DNA from: JACMOY01 sp038322575
GTDB taxonomy: Bacteria > Actinomycetota > Actinomycetes > Actinomycetales > Angustibacteraceae
Length of the DNA stretch: 13,902 nt
Assembly: GCA_038322575.1 (NCBI GenBank)
Contig: JBBQGB010000077.1
Coordinates: 1-13,902 of the forward strand
Direction: 5' to 3'
In this document: in pieces, positions 5,569 through 13,182 of the stretch
Position numbering within the stretch: position 1 is the stretch's first letter
Layout: every line of letters begins with the position of its first letter
Program-made: the position numbers and the translations under genes
Notes under the pieces: model-generated
The model's database searches: none
Told to the model about the DNA's origin: nothing
Seen by the model: only the letters and a program-made list of their open reading frames with translations

Positions 5569-6615
5569 GTGGATCTCACGACCGTCTGGTTCATCCTGAT
5601 CGGCCTGCTGTGGACCGGGTACCTGGTGCTCGAGGGCTTCGACTTCGGTGTCGGCATGCTGCTGCCCGTGCTCAGCCGCGGGGGCGACGACGTCGACCGC
5701 GAGAGCCAGCGTCGGGTCATGCTCAACACGATCGGCCCGGTGTGGGACGGCAACGAGGTGTGGCTGCTGGTGGCCGGCGGCGCGACCTTCGCCGCGTTCC
5801 CCGAGTGGTACGCCACGCTGTTCTCCGGCTTCTACCTGCCGCTGCTGCTGATCCTGCTCGCGCTGATCGCCCGCGGGGTCGCGTTCGAGTACCGCGGCAA
5901 GGTGAACGACGCCGTGTGGCGGGCCCGCTGGGACCGCGCGATCGTCGTCGGGTCGGCGCTGCCCGCCCTCCTGTGGGGGGTGGCGTTCGCGAACATCGTG
6001 CGAGGCGTCCCCATCGACGCCGACCACCAGTTCACCGGCACCCTGCTCACGCTGGTCAACCCCTACGGCCTGCTCGGTGGTCTCACGACGCTGACCCTGT
6101 TCCTGCTGCACGGCGCAGTGTTCATCTCGCTGAAGACCGACGGGCCGATCCGGCTGCGCGCCCGGGTGCTGTCCGCCCGGCTCGCACCGGTGACGCTCGT
6201 CGTGGCCGGCACGTTCGCGGTCTGGACCCAGCTCGCGCACGGCGCCGGCTGGACCTGGGCGGCGGTCCTCGTCGCCGCAGCGGCTCTGGTCGCCGCCGTC
6301 GCCGCCACCCGCGAGGGCCGCGAGGGCGTCGCGTTCGTCCTGACCAGCGTCACCATCGTCAGCGCGGTCGTGCTGCTGTTCGGCAGCCTGTTCCCCGACG
6401 TCATGCCCTCCAGCACCGACGTCGCGAACAGCCTGACGACGGCGAACGCGTCGTCCACGCCCTACACCCTGAAGGTCATGACGTGGGTCGCCGTCGGGCT
6501 CACGCCGTTCGTCGTCCTCTACCAGGGGTGGTCGTACTGGGTGTTCCGGCAGCGGATCAGCACCACCCACCTGCCCGCGGCGAGCGGCCTGTCGGCGTTC
6601 GCCGGCCCCCGCTGA
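5569..6615 (+). CDS. cydB: Cytochrome bd oxidase subunit II
   Basis: Partner subunit of CydA, 348 residues, mostly membrane helices. It shows the family opening EGFDFGVG (22-29) and GPVWDGNEVWL (56-66). D25 and D60 fall in the conserved acidic motifs, and D60 corresponds to the E. coli Asp58 proposed in the proton path. Start GTG 5569 has CGGAGG five bases upstream (5558-5563), 12 bases after the cydA stop. An ATG at 5567 is in another frame. Length is typical of actinobacterial CydB. The cydD gene starts seven bases after the stop. Confidence 0.97.
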   Translation: MDLTTVWFILIGLLWTGYLVLEGFDFGVGMLLPVLSRGGDDVDRESQRRVMLNTIGPVWDGNEVWLLVAGGATFAAFPEWYATLFSGFYLPLLLILLALIARGVAFEYRGKVNDAVWRARWDRAIVVGSALPALLWGVAFANIVRGVPIDADHQFTGTLLTLVNPYGLLGGLTTLTLFLLHGAVFISLKTDGPIRLRARVLSARLAPVTLVVAGTFAVWTQLAHGAGWTWAAVLVAAAALVAAVAATREGREGVAFVLTSVTIVSAVVLLFGSLFPDVMPSSTDVANSLTTANASSTPYTLKVMTWVAVGLTPFVVLYQGWSYWVFRQRISTTHLPAASGLSAFAGPR

Positions 6616-6622
6616 GGCGCCC

Positions 6623-8293
6623 GTGCGGCCTCTGGACCCGCGGCTGGTGCGCGAGGTGCGCCCGGCCCGGCGCTACGTCCTGCTCACCGGCGCCACCGGC
6701 TCGGCCCTCGGCGCGCTCGTCGTCGCGCAGGCCTACCTGCTCGCCGACGTCATCGCGACCGTGTTCGCCGGGGGCGACGTCGCCACCCGCCGGCCGCAGG
6801 TCGCCGCGCTGATCGGCTGCGTGGCGGCCCGCGTCGTGCTGACGTGGGTGCAGGAACGGTACGGCGACCGCGCGGCCACGGCGGTCATCGCCGACCTGCG
6901 CCTGCGGGTGCTGGCGCACGCGGTCGCGCTGGGCCCGTCGTACCTGCGCTCGGCCGCGCGCACCGAGGTCGTCACGCTGACGACCGTGGGGCTGGAGAAC
7001 CTGCGGCCCTACCTCGCGCGCTACCTGCCCCAGCTGCTGCTCGCCGCGGTCGTGACCCCCGCCCTGCTCGTCGTCGTGGCCGTCAACGACCCCCTGTCGG
7101 CCGGCGTCATCGCGCTCACGCTGCCGCTGGTGCCGCTGTTCATGGCGCTGGTGGGGTGGATGACGCAGACCAGCTCGGCCCGCGGGCTGGTGTCGATGCA
7201 GCGCCTGGGCGCCCAGGTGATCGACCTGCTGGCCGGGCTGCCGACCTTGGTTGCGCTGGGCCGCGAGCGCGGACCGGCGGCGCGCGTGCGGGCGCTCGGC
7301 GAGGCCCACCGGCACGCGACCAACCGGACGCTGCGCAGCGCGTTCCTGTCCTCGCTGGTGCTCGAGCTGCTGACCACGCTGTCGGTGGCGCTGGTGGCCG
7401 TCGGCGTCGGGTTGCGGCTGCTGTCTGGCTCGCTCGACCTGCGCACCGCGCTCGTGGTGCTCGTCCTCGCTCCCGAGGTCTACCTCCCGCTGCGGCAGGT
7501 GGGCACCCAGTTCCACGCCAGCACCGACGGCCTGGCCGCGGTCGACCAGGCGTTCGCCGTCCTGGCGCGGCCGCTGCCGGCGTCCGGCACGCTGCCCGCA
7601 CCGGACCTGCGGACGTCGACCGTCGAGCTGGCCGGCGTCGCCGTCCGGCACGAGGGACGCGACCGCCTCGCTCCGGACCGCGCGAGCCTGACCCTGCGGC
7701 CGGGCACCGTGACGGCCCTCACCGGCCCCAGCGGCTGCGGCAAGACGACGCTGGCCGAGGTGGTCCTGGGGCTGCGGACGCCTGACACCGGTGACGTCGA
7801 GATCGTCGACGCCGCGGGACGACGCACCCGGCTCGCCGACGTCGACCGCGCCTCGTGGCTCGACCAGGTGGCCTGGCTGGGCCAGCACCCGGTGCTCGCA
7901 CCGGGCACCGTCCGCGAGAACGTCCTCGACCTCGCCGGCCCGACCAGCGAGGCGCGGCTCGACGCCGCGGCGCGGCTGTCCGGGCTCGCAGACGTCGTCG
8001 CCGGGCTGCCGCTGGGCTGGCGCACCCCGCTGGGCGCGGGTGGCGTGGGGCTGTCCGGCGGCCAGCGTCAGCGGCTCGCCCTCACCCGGGTGCTGCTCAC
8101 CGACGCGCCCCTGGTGGTGCTGGACGAGCCGAGCGCCCACCTGGACGCCGACAGCGAGCGGGTGGTGCTCGACGCCGTCCGCGCGCTGCGCCGGCAGCGA
8201 CGCACCGTCCTGGTCATCGCGCACCGCCCCGCCGTGGCGGCACTGGCGGACGACGTGGTCGACCTGTCCCCCGTCCCGGTCGGTGCGCCGTGA
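6623..8293 (+). CDS. cydD: CydDC ABC transporter subunit CydD
   Basis: Half-transporter of 556 residues: a membrane domain (about 1-315) fused to an ATPase domain (about 330-550). The ATPase motifs are complete: Walker A GPSGCGKT (368-375), Q-loop Gln421 (WLGQHPV), signature LSGGQ (477-481), Walker B LVVLDE (497-502) and switch His534. CydDC is required to assemble haem-loaded cytochrome bd; export of cysteine/glutathione and haem transport have both been proposed. Start GTG 6623 has GAGG five bases upstream, overlapping the cydB stop. Its stop overlaps the cydC start as GTGA (8290-8293), so the two halves are translationally coupled, as fits a heterodimer. Confidence 0.95.
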   Translation: MRPLDPRLVREVRPARRYVLLTGATGSALGALVVAQAYLLADVIATVFAGGDVATRRPQVAALIGCVAARVVLTWVQERYGDRAATAVIADLRLRVLAHAVALGPSYLRSAARTEVVTLTTVGLENLRPYLARYLPQLLLAAVVTPALLVVVAVNDPLSAGVIALTLPLVPLFMALVGWMTQTSSARGLVSMQRLGAQVIDLLAGLPTLVALGRERGPAARVRALGEAHRHATNRTLRSAFLSSLVLELLTTLSVALVAVGVGLRLLSGSLDLRTALVVLVLAPEVYLPLRQVGTQFHASTDGLAAVDQAFAVLARPLPASGTLPAPDLRTSTVELAGVAVRHEGRDRLAPDRASLTLRPGTVTALTGPSGCGKTTLAEVVLGLRTPDTGDVEIVDAAGRRTRLADVDRASWLDQVAWLGQHPVLAPGTVRENVLDLAGPTSEARLDAAARLSGLADVVAGLPLGWRTPLGAGGVGLSGGQRQRLALTRVLLTDAPLVVLDEPSAHLDADSERVVLDAVRALRRQRRTVLVIAHRPAVAALADDVVDLSPVPVGAP

Positions 8294-10074
8294 GCGCGCT
8301 CGGCCGCACGCTGGGCCTGCTGGCGCCGTCCCGGGCGCGGATGGCGGCCGCCGTGGCGTTCGGCTCGCTCGCTCTGGGCAGCGCGGTCGCCCTGACGGCG
8401 CTGTCGGCGTGGCTGATCTCGCGAGCCGCCCAGCACCCCTCGATCGTCGCGCTGTCCCTGGCGGTCGTGGGCGTGCGGGCGCTCGGCATCGCGCGCGGCA
8501 CGTTCCGCTACCTCGAGCGACTGGCATCCCACGATGTCGCCCTGCGCGTCACGGCCCGCCTGCGCGAGCGGCTCTACGTCAGCCTCGCCGCGGGCGACCG
8601 CACGGTGGTCTCGGGTCTGCGGCACGGTGACCTGCTCGCCCGGGTGGGCCCCGACAGCGACCTGGTGGGCGACGTGCTGGTGCGCGGGCTGCTGCCGTTC
8701 GCCGTCGCAGCGGTCGTCTGCGCCGGCGCCGTCACCCTGGTGGCGACGCTGCTGCCGCTCGCCGGGCTCGTCCTGGCCGGCTGCCTGCTCGTCGCCGCGA
8801 CCCTGTCACCGTGGCTGGCCGGGGTCGCGGCGCGACGCGCCCACCGGGTCGCGGACGAGACCTCCGGACGCACCACCGCGCTGGCCCTCGAGCTGCTCGA
8901 CCACGCGACCGAGCTCACGGTGGCCGGACAGGTCAGTCAGCGACTGGAAGCGCTGCGGCACAATGAGATCACGCGGTCGAACGCGTTGGACGACGCAGCT
9001 CGGCCGGGTGCGTGGGCGGCCGGCACCTCGAGCGCAGCGACGGGAGCGGCCCTGGTGGGCTGCCTCGTCGTCGGCGCGACGTCGGTGCACGCGGGCTCGG
9101 TGTCGCCGGTGATGCTCGCGGTCGTCGTCCTGACGCCGCTCGCCATGGTCGAGGTCGTGGCGTCGCTACCAGGCGCTGCGTCCGCGATCGCTCGCGCAAG
9201 TGCTGCGGCCCAACGGCTGTGGCCCCTGCTGACGGCACCTGCCATCGCGACCACGGGGTCGGCGTCCACCGGCATGCCGGACGACGCCGCCGGGCTGACC
9301 GCGCGTGGCCTCGCCTGCGGGTGGCCCCGACGCCCACCCGTCGTCGTCGGCCTCGACCTCGACGTGGTGCCCGGGCGGGTGCTGGTGATCACCGGGCCCA
9401 GCGGCTGCGGCAAGTCGACGCTGCTGCTCACGCTGGCCGGGCTGCTGCCGCCGGTCACCGGGCGGGTGCACCTGGGTGACAGCGCGCTGGACGACCTCGA
9501 CCCGCACTCGGTGCGGCGCGTCGTCACCTTCACCGCCGAGGACGCCCACCTGTTCACCACGACGCTGCGCGAGAACCTGCTCGTCGCGCGCGGTGACGCG
9601 ACCGACGGCGAGCTCGAGACGGCGCTCGACCAGGTGGGCCTGCGCGCCTGGCGCTCGGGTCTGTCGCTGGGGCTGGACACGATGCTCGAACCCGGTGTGG
9701 TCTCGGGCGGTGAGCGCCGCCGGTTGCTGCTGGCCCGGGCGCTGGTCGTCGGCAGCCGGGTGCTGCTGCTCGACGAGCCGGCCGAGCACCTCGACGCCGC
9801 CTCCGCCACCGCGCTGATGGCCGAGCTCGAGCGGCTCGCGGTGTCGACCGGTGTCGCGGTCGCGGTGGTCACCCACCAGCCCGCACCGACCAGCGGCGGC
9901 ACCCTGCACCTGGGCGCCGACCCGCGCTCACCAACCGTCCCGGGCGGCACGACCCCAGACCCGCTCGAGGTCGAGGTCGGGGTCCGACAGCAGCTCGACC
10001 TCGAAGGCCGCGGTGTCCGGGGCCTCGAGGTGGCCGCGGTTCAGGTCGCGCGTGCTGCGCACGGTCAGGGCTGA
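8290..10074 (+). CDS. cydC: CydDC ABC transporter subunit CydC
   Basis: Second half-transporter, 594 residues: membrane domain (about 1-315) and ATPase domain (about 335-545). Motifs: Walker A GPSGCGKS (369-376), signature VSGGE (471-475), Walker B VLLLDE (491-496), switch His529 (VTHQ). The Q-loop position reads TAED (415-418), with Glu417 where Gln is usual. The two ATP sites of the pair are thus unlike each other. After the switch His the frame continues for 65 residues, longer than I expect. The last 48 or so lie antisense to the end of the downstream glycosyltransferase gene and have a weaker third-base GC bias. Either the tails truly overlap by 147 bp or an original stop near 9930 was lost by a frameshift or substitution. 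Confidence 0.93.
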   Translation: MSALGRTLGLLAPSRARMAAAVAFGSLALGSAVALTALSAWLISRAAQHPSIVALSLAVVGVRALGIARGTFRYLERLASHDVALRVTARLRERLYVSLAAGDRTVVSGLRHGDLLARVGPDSDLVGDVLVRGLLPFAVAAVVCAGAVTLVATLLPLAGLVLAGCLLVAATLSPWLAGVAARRAHRVADETSGRTTALALELLDHATELTVAGQVSQRLEALRHNEITRSNALDDAARPGAWAAGTSSAATGAALVGCLVVGATSVHAGSVSPVMLAVVVLTPLAMVEVVASLPGAASAIARASAAAQRLWPLLTAPAIATTGSASTGMPDDAAGLTARGLACGWPRRPPVVVGLDLDVVPGRVLVITGPSGCGKSTLLLTLAGLLPPVTGRVHLGDSALDDLDPHSVRRVVTFTAEDAHLFTTTLRENLLVARGDATDGELETALDQVGLRAWRSGLSLGLDTMLEPGVVSGGERRRLLLARALVVGSRVLLLDEPAEHLDAASATALMAELERLAVSTGVAVAVVTHQPAPTSGGTLHLGADPRSPTVPGGTTPDPLEVEVGVRQQLDLEGRGVRGLEVAAVQVARAAHGQG

Positions 10075-11139
10075 CCCCAGGCCCAGAGGTGCCGCGGCGC
10101 ACAGCTCGCGCAGCCGCGAACCGTTCAGCGCCAACGGTTCTCGGACGTCAACCTGGTAGCGGCAGCGGGCCAGCACCGGCCGGGCGGGGTCGCCGACGTG
10201 CACCCGCGGGTCGCCCAGCAGTGGCGCGAGCGGCCGCTCGCGCGACAGCCAGACGCCCGCGTCCGTGTCGCGCAGCAGCGACGAGACCGTGAGCAGCAGG
10301 GCAGCATCGGTCCACCCGTCGTCGTGCAGGCGCACGACCACGTCGGGCTGCGGCCACAGCAGGCCGTGGCCGCGCGCGGCCGGGTCGGTGATGAACGGCG
10401 CCGTCGCCAGGCCCTCGACGTTCTTCACCGCGACGTGGTCCTCGCTGCGGCCGGCGAAGTCGTGGCCGTCGTGCCAGGCGACCGCGTCCGGCACGTGCCG
10501 GAAGTCGGACCCGGCGAGCCAGCACCGGTTGGCCAGCTCCCAGTCCTCGCCGCCGTACTCGGTGAACGACTCCTCGAAGCCGCCGACCCGCTCGAACAGG
10601 CTGCGTGGCACGGCCAGCACCGCGCCGATCACGAACCGGTAGCCGTCGTCGCCGACGGTCGCGAGGTTGTCGGTGCGGGAGTAGGCGTCCGCGAGCCACT
10701 GCGGCGCGGGGTGCTCCTGCGGGCCGGGCGCGGTGCCGAGCAGCCAGTCGCGCAGCCGGGGCGCAGACCACCCGTCCAGGTCGACGTGCCGCCGGCGACC
10801 GACGGCCAGCACCTGACCGGCGCCGACGGCCTGCACCATCGCGGCGACGTACCCGCGGTCGGGCACCGTGTCGCCGTCCAGGAAGCACAGCAGGTCGCCA
10901 CCACCGGCGGCCGCCCCGAGGTTGCGGGCCGCGGCGGCGCGGAAGCCGAGGTCCGGCTGGCGCACCAGCGACGTGCGGTACGGGCGCTCGCCCAGCTCGG
11001 GCGCCACGGGCGACCCGTCGTCGGCGACCACGACCTCGAGCCGGTGCGCCGGCCAGGTCTGCAGCTCGAGCGCCGCGAGCACCAGGTCGAGGCGCTGCTG
11101 GGCGTCGAAGTACGGGACGACGACGCACACGCGGGTCAC
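9928..11139 (-). CDS. Family 2 glycosyltransferase (GT-A fold)
   Basis: Predicted glycosyltransferase of 403 residues that moves a sugar from a nucleotide donor to an unknown acceptor. It opens with VCVVVPYFD (4-12), has ADDGS (39-43) for the nucleotide, the metal-binding DGD (88-90), and GGEDWEL (196-202) followed by AWHDGHD (221-227), the pattern of the galactosyltransferase C-terminal domain. A further 150 or so residues form a C-terminal part I do not recognise. Start GTG 11139 overlaps the stop of the upstream gene as GTGA. It is the last gene of the three-gene minus chain, and its final 147 bp overlap the end of cydC on the other strand. No membrane segments, so it should act at the cytoplasmic face. 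Confidence 0.88.
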   Translation of the reverse strand: MTRVCVVVPYFDAQQRLDLVLAALELQTWPAHRLEVVVADDGSPVAPELGERPYRTSLVRQPDLGFRAAAARNLGAAAGGGDLLCFLDGDTVPDRGYVAAMVQAVGAGQVLAVGRRRHVDLDGWSAPRLRDWLLGTAPGPQEHPAPQWLADAYSRTDNLATVGDDGYRFVIGAVLAVPRSLFERVGGFEESFTEYGGEDWELANRCWLAGSDFRHVPDAVAWHDGHDFAGRSEDHVAVKNVEGLATAPFITDPAARGHGLLWPQPDVVVRLHDDGWTDAALLLTVSSLLRDTDAGVWLSRERPLAPLLGDPRVHVGDPARPVLARCRYQVDVREPLALNGSRLRELCAAAPLGLGSALTVRSTRDLNRGHLEAPDTAAFEVELLSDPDLDLERVWGRAARDGW

Positions 11140-12116
11140 GCCAGCACCTCGGCGTACCGGCGCGCCACCTCGGCGGTGCTCGGCCCGAGCGGCGTCCCCG
11201 GGGCCAGCCAGGTGGACGCCGGGTCAGCCACGGCCCGCCGCAACGCCGCCGGCAGATCGTCGTAGACGGTCAGGGCTCCCGGCAGCCTGCGCTCCAGCTC
11301 GTCGACGTAGCGGCTGCGCGGCACCAGCGGCCGCCGCCCCGCCGCGAGCCAGGAGCCGATCGAGCCGGACGCCGACACGTGCCGGTGGGCGGCGACCGGT
11401 ACGGCGACCTCGCGCAGCCGCCGCACCAGCTCGGCGTCGGGCAGGTACCCGGTGACGCACCATCGCCGGCCGAGCTCACCGGCTCGGCCGGCGAGCTCGT
11501 CGAGCAGGTCCTCGTGACCGTCCGAGGCGCGGCCGAGCACCAGGACGCCGACGTCCGGGGGGAGGGTGCGCAGGGCCTCGAGCACCTCGCGGTGCCCCTT
11601 GCCGGGGTAGACGAACCCCAGCAGGCCGACGTCCGGCGTCCGGCCGGGTCGGGCGCCGGGCGCCGGTGGCTCGGCGTCGATCGGCAGCGGCACCACGACG
11701 ACGTCGGGGCCCGGGCCGGGCCCGAGGCAGTCGGCGAGCAGGGCCCGCTCGTGCTCGCTGCTGACGAGGACGACCCGGCTGGCGCGGGCGACGGCGGCGT
11801 AGCAGGCCGCCCGCCGCGGCATCGACCCCGGTCCGTCGGAGGCCTGCGGCAGGTCGTGCAGCGTGACGCTGAGCGCCGTCACCCCGGCCAGCGAGGTGAG
11901 CACCGCCTGCGCCTGCTCCGGTGAGCGCCCGTAGAGCCGGTCGGTGACGTGGGCGTGGGTGCGCCCACCGGCCACCTGGGCGCCCAGCGCGCCCAGGTCG
12001 TCGGGCCCGACCGCGGTGGGCACCCGGACGACGTCCGCGCCGCGGGCCAGCGCCAGCGCGAGCCGGGTGACCCCGTGCTCGGCGGGCCCCACGACCAGGT
12101 GTCGCGGTCCGCTCAC
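11136..12116 (-). CDS. GT4-like glycosyltransferase
   Basis: Predicted GT-B fold glycosyltransferase, 326 residues, shorter than typical GT4 enzymes (about 350-420). The N-terminal half is poorly conserved, with LHDLPQ at 86-91 and VVLVSSEHER at 115-124. The C-terminal donor half is clearer: VGLLGFVYPGKGH (163-175), VTGYLPDAEL (221-230) and HVSASGSIGSWLAAGRRPLV (246-265), which takes the place of the usual E-x7-E glycine-rich region. An Glu at the usual catalytic place is not evident, so the exact family is uncertain. It is coupled at both ends: start GTG 12116 overlaps the WcbI-like stop, and its own stop overlaps the next start, both as GTGA. Confidence 0.8.
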   Translation of the reverse strand: MSGPRHLVVGPAEHGVTRLALALARGADVVRVPTAVGPDDLGALGAQVAGGRTHAHVTDRLYGRSPEQAQAVLTSLAGVTALSVTLHDLPQASDGPGSMPRRAACYAAVARASRVVLVSSEHERALLADCLGPGPGPDVVVVPLPIDAEPPAPGARPGRTPDVGLLGFVYPGKGHREVLEALRTLPPDVGVLVLGRASDGHEDLLDELAGRAGELGRRWCVTGYLPDAELVRRLREVAVPVAAHRHVSASGSIGSWLAAGRRPLVPRSRYVDELERRLPGALTVYDDLPAALRRAVADPASTWLAPGTPLGPSTAEVARRYAEVLA

Positions 12117-13045
12117 GTCACCAGGCCGAGCAGCGCCATCGTCTCGCCGTGCCGCTCGAGCCCGGCCGGGACGACCTGCGGGTGCTCGGCGTAGAACCGC
12201 AGCTGGGCCTCGCGCACGGCAGCGTCCTCGACGACCTGACCACCCACCCGCCAGTCGGCCCGCGCGGCCGCGACGTCCAGGCCCAGCGCCTCGAGCACCT
12301 CGGCGGGCAGCGGGGTGTGCACGCTGTCGAGCAGCGTCCGGCCGGGGTCGGGCACCTCGACGTCGTGCCCGAGGCGGGCGAGCACGCGGTGGGCCAGCCC
12401 CCGCAGCACCTCGTTGCCGGGGTGGTTGACGGTGTGGACGGCGCCGGCGCCCGCGGGGACGAGCAGGTCGCTGACGGCCACCGCGCCGTGCCGCTGCTCT
12501 CTGCGCGCCAGCTCGTCGACGGACGACCGGGCCACCTCTCGCACGGCCGACGACTGGACGGCGGCACCGGGCCGGGTGCCCGTCGCGGCCTGGGCCAGGG
12601 TGCGCAGGTCGTGGTACGGGACGTCGGGCGGGTCGCCGACCCCCGCCGCCCGGACGATCGCCTGGAAGGGGAACAGCCCGGCGTACCGGATCGCCGGGAT
12701 CACGACGACCACCGCGCCCCGAGCCAGCCGGTCGGCGACCTGGGCTGTGCCGAGCGGCAGGTCGCGGTAGTCGGCGCGCACCGGCTGGGTCACGAGCACC
12801 GTGGCGGCGGCCAGGACGCGGTCCAGGTGCGGCAGGTCGTCGGCCACCAGCTCGTGCACCGGCGGCACCCGGACCGTGCGGTGCTCGCCCACGCCGGCCA
12901 GCAGCACGCGCAGCGCCTCGGCCTGGCAGTTGCCGTGCACGAGCAGCACGGGCCGGCCGTCGTGCGGCAGCGGCCGCAGCCCGTAGAACTCGCCGTAGTG
13001 CTCTCGCCGGCCCTGGTCGGGGCTCGTCCGCACAGGCGCCACCAT
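12113..13045 (-). CDS. WcbI-family polysaccharide biosynthesis protein (putative acetyltransferase)
   Basis: Protein of 310 residues that matches the WcbI family by the motif VHGNCQAEALRVLL (36-49), the downstream VTQPVRADYRDLPLGT (85-100), PAIRYAGLFPFQAI (117-130) and TVNHPGNEV (205-213). WcbI is known from the Burkholderia capsule locus as a fold related to acyl-ester hydrolases and is thought to acetylate glycan; activity here is inferred. The Cys, Gln and His of GNCQ and NHP are likely active-site residues. I start it at ATG 13045, which follows a TAGGGT -10 element by seven bases and so may be leaderless. The frame stays open to 13165, but that extension reads as non-coding. First gene of the three-gene glycan chain; it diverges from the GT4 gene at 13183. 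Confidence 0.83.
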   Translation of the reverse strand: MVAPVRTSPDQGRREHYGEFYGLRPLPHDGRPVLLVHGNCQAEALRVLLAGVGEHRTVRVPPVHELVADDLPHLDRVLAAATVLVTQPVRADYRDLPLGTAQVADRLARGAVVVVIPAIRYAGLFPFQAIVRAAGVGDPPDVPYHDLRTLAQAATGTRPGAAVQSSAVREVARSSVDELARREQRHGAVAVSDLLVPAGAGAVHTVNHPGNEVLRGLAHRVLARLGHDVEVPDPGRTLLDSVHTPLPAEVLEALGLDVAAARADWRVGGQVVEDAAVREAQLRFYAEHPQVVPAGLERHGETMALLGLVT

Positions 13046-13052
13046 GCTCGCG

Positions 13053-13058
13053 ACCCTA
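13053..13058 (-). promoter_or_regulatory. -10 element for a leaderless start of the WcbI-like gene
   Basis: TAGGGT on the minus strand, followed by seven bases and then ATG 13045. This spacing puts the transcription start at or next to the ATG, the usual pattern of leaderless actinobacterial genes, and no ribosome site precedes the ATG. I see no good -35 match. Confidence 0.5.
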
Positions 13059-13147
13059 GCCGCGGCGGGCCGGCGCCACCTGCTGGACCGGCATCGGCGA
13101 AGATCAACATGACGGGGGGGCCCACCCGTGCTGTCATGGATGCGGAC

Positions 13148-13161
13148 CCGGGCAGGCCCGG
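13148..13161. repeat. Short inverted repeat in the divergent glycan promoter region
   Basis: CCGGGC (13148-13153) and GCCCGG (13156-13161) are separated by AG. It lies 21 bp upstream of the GT4 start, inside the 137-bp divergent region, and could be an operator; equally, such repeats arise by chance at this GC content. Confidence 0.3.
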
Positions 13162-13182
13162 ACAACTCGACCGGGGAGGGTC

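Noticed and set aside
3337..6570. Minus-strand open frame of 1077 codons opposite cydA and cydB
   Set aside because: Only the last 204 codons are a real gene (CBS). The rest is rich in Arg, Gln, His, Asp and Glu with no motif and is a shadow of the cyd codons at this GC content.
6557..8527. Minus-strand open frame of 656 codons opposite cydD
   Set aside because: Same shadow composition, no start signal or domain, while the plus strand encodes intact ABC transporter motifs.
9340..9480. Segment repeated between cydD and cydC (GPSGCGK coding sequence)
   Set aside because: The shared bases encode the Walker A motif in both ABC genes; this is family homology, not a mobile or recombination repeat.
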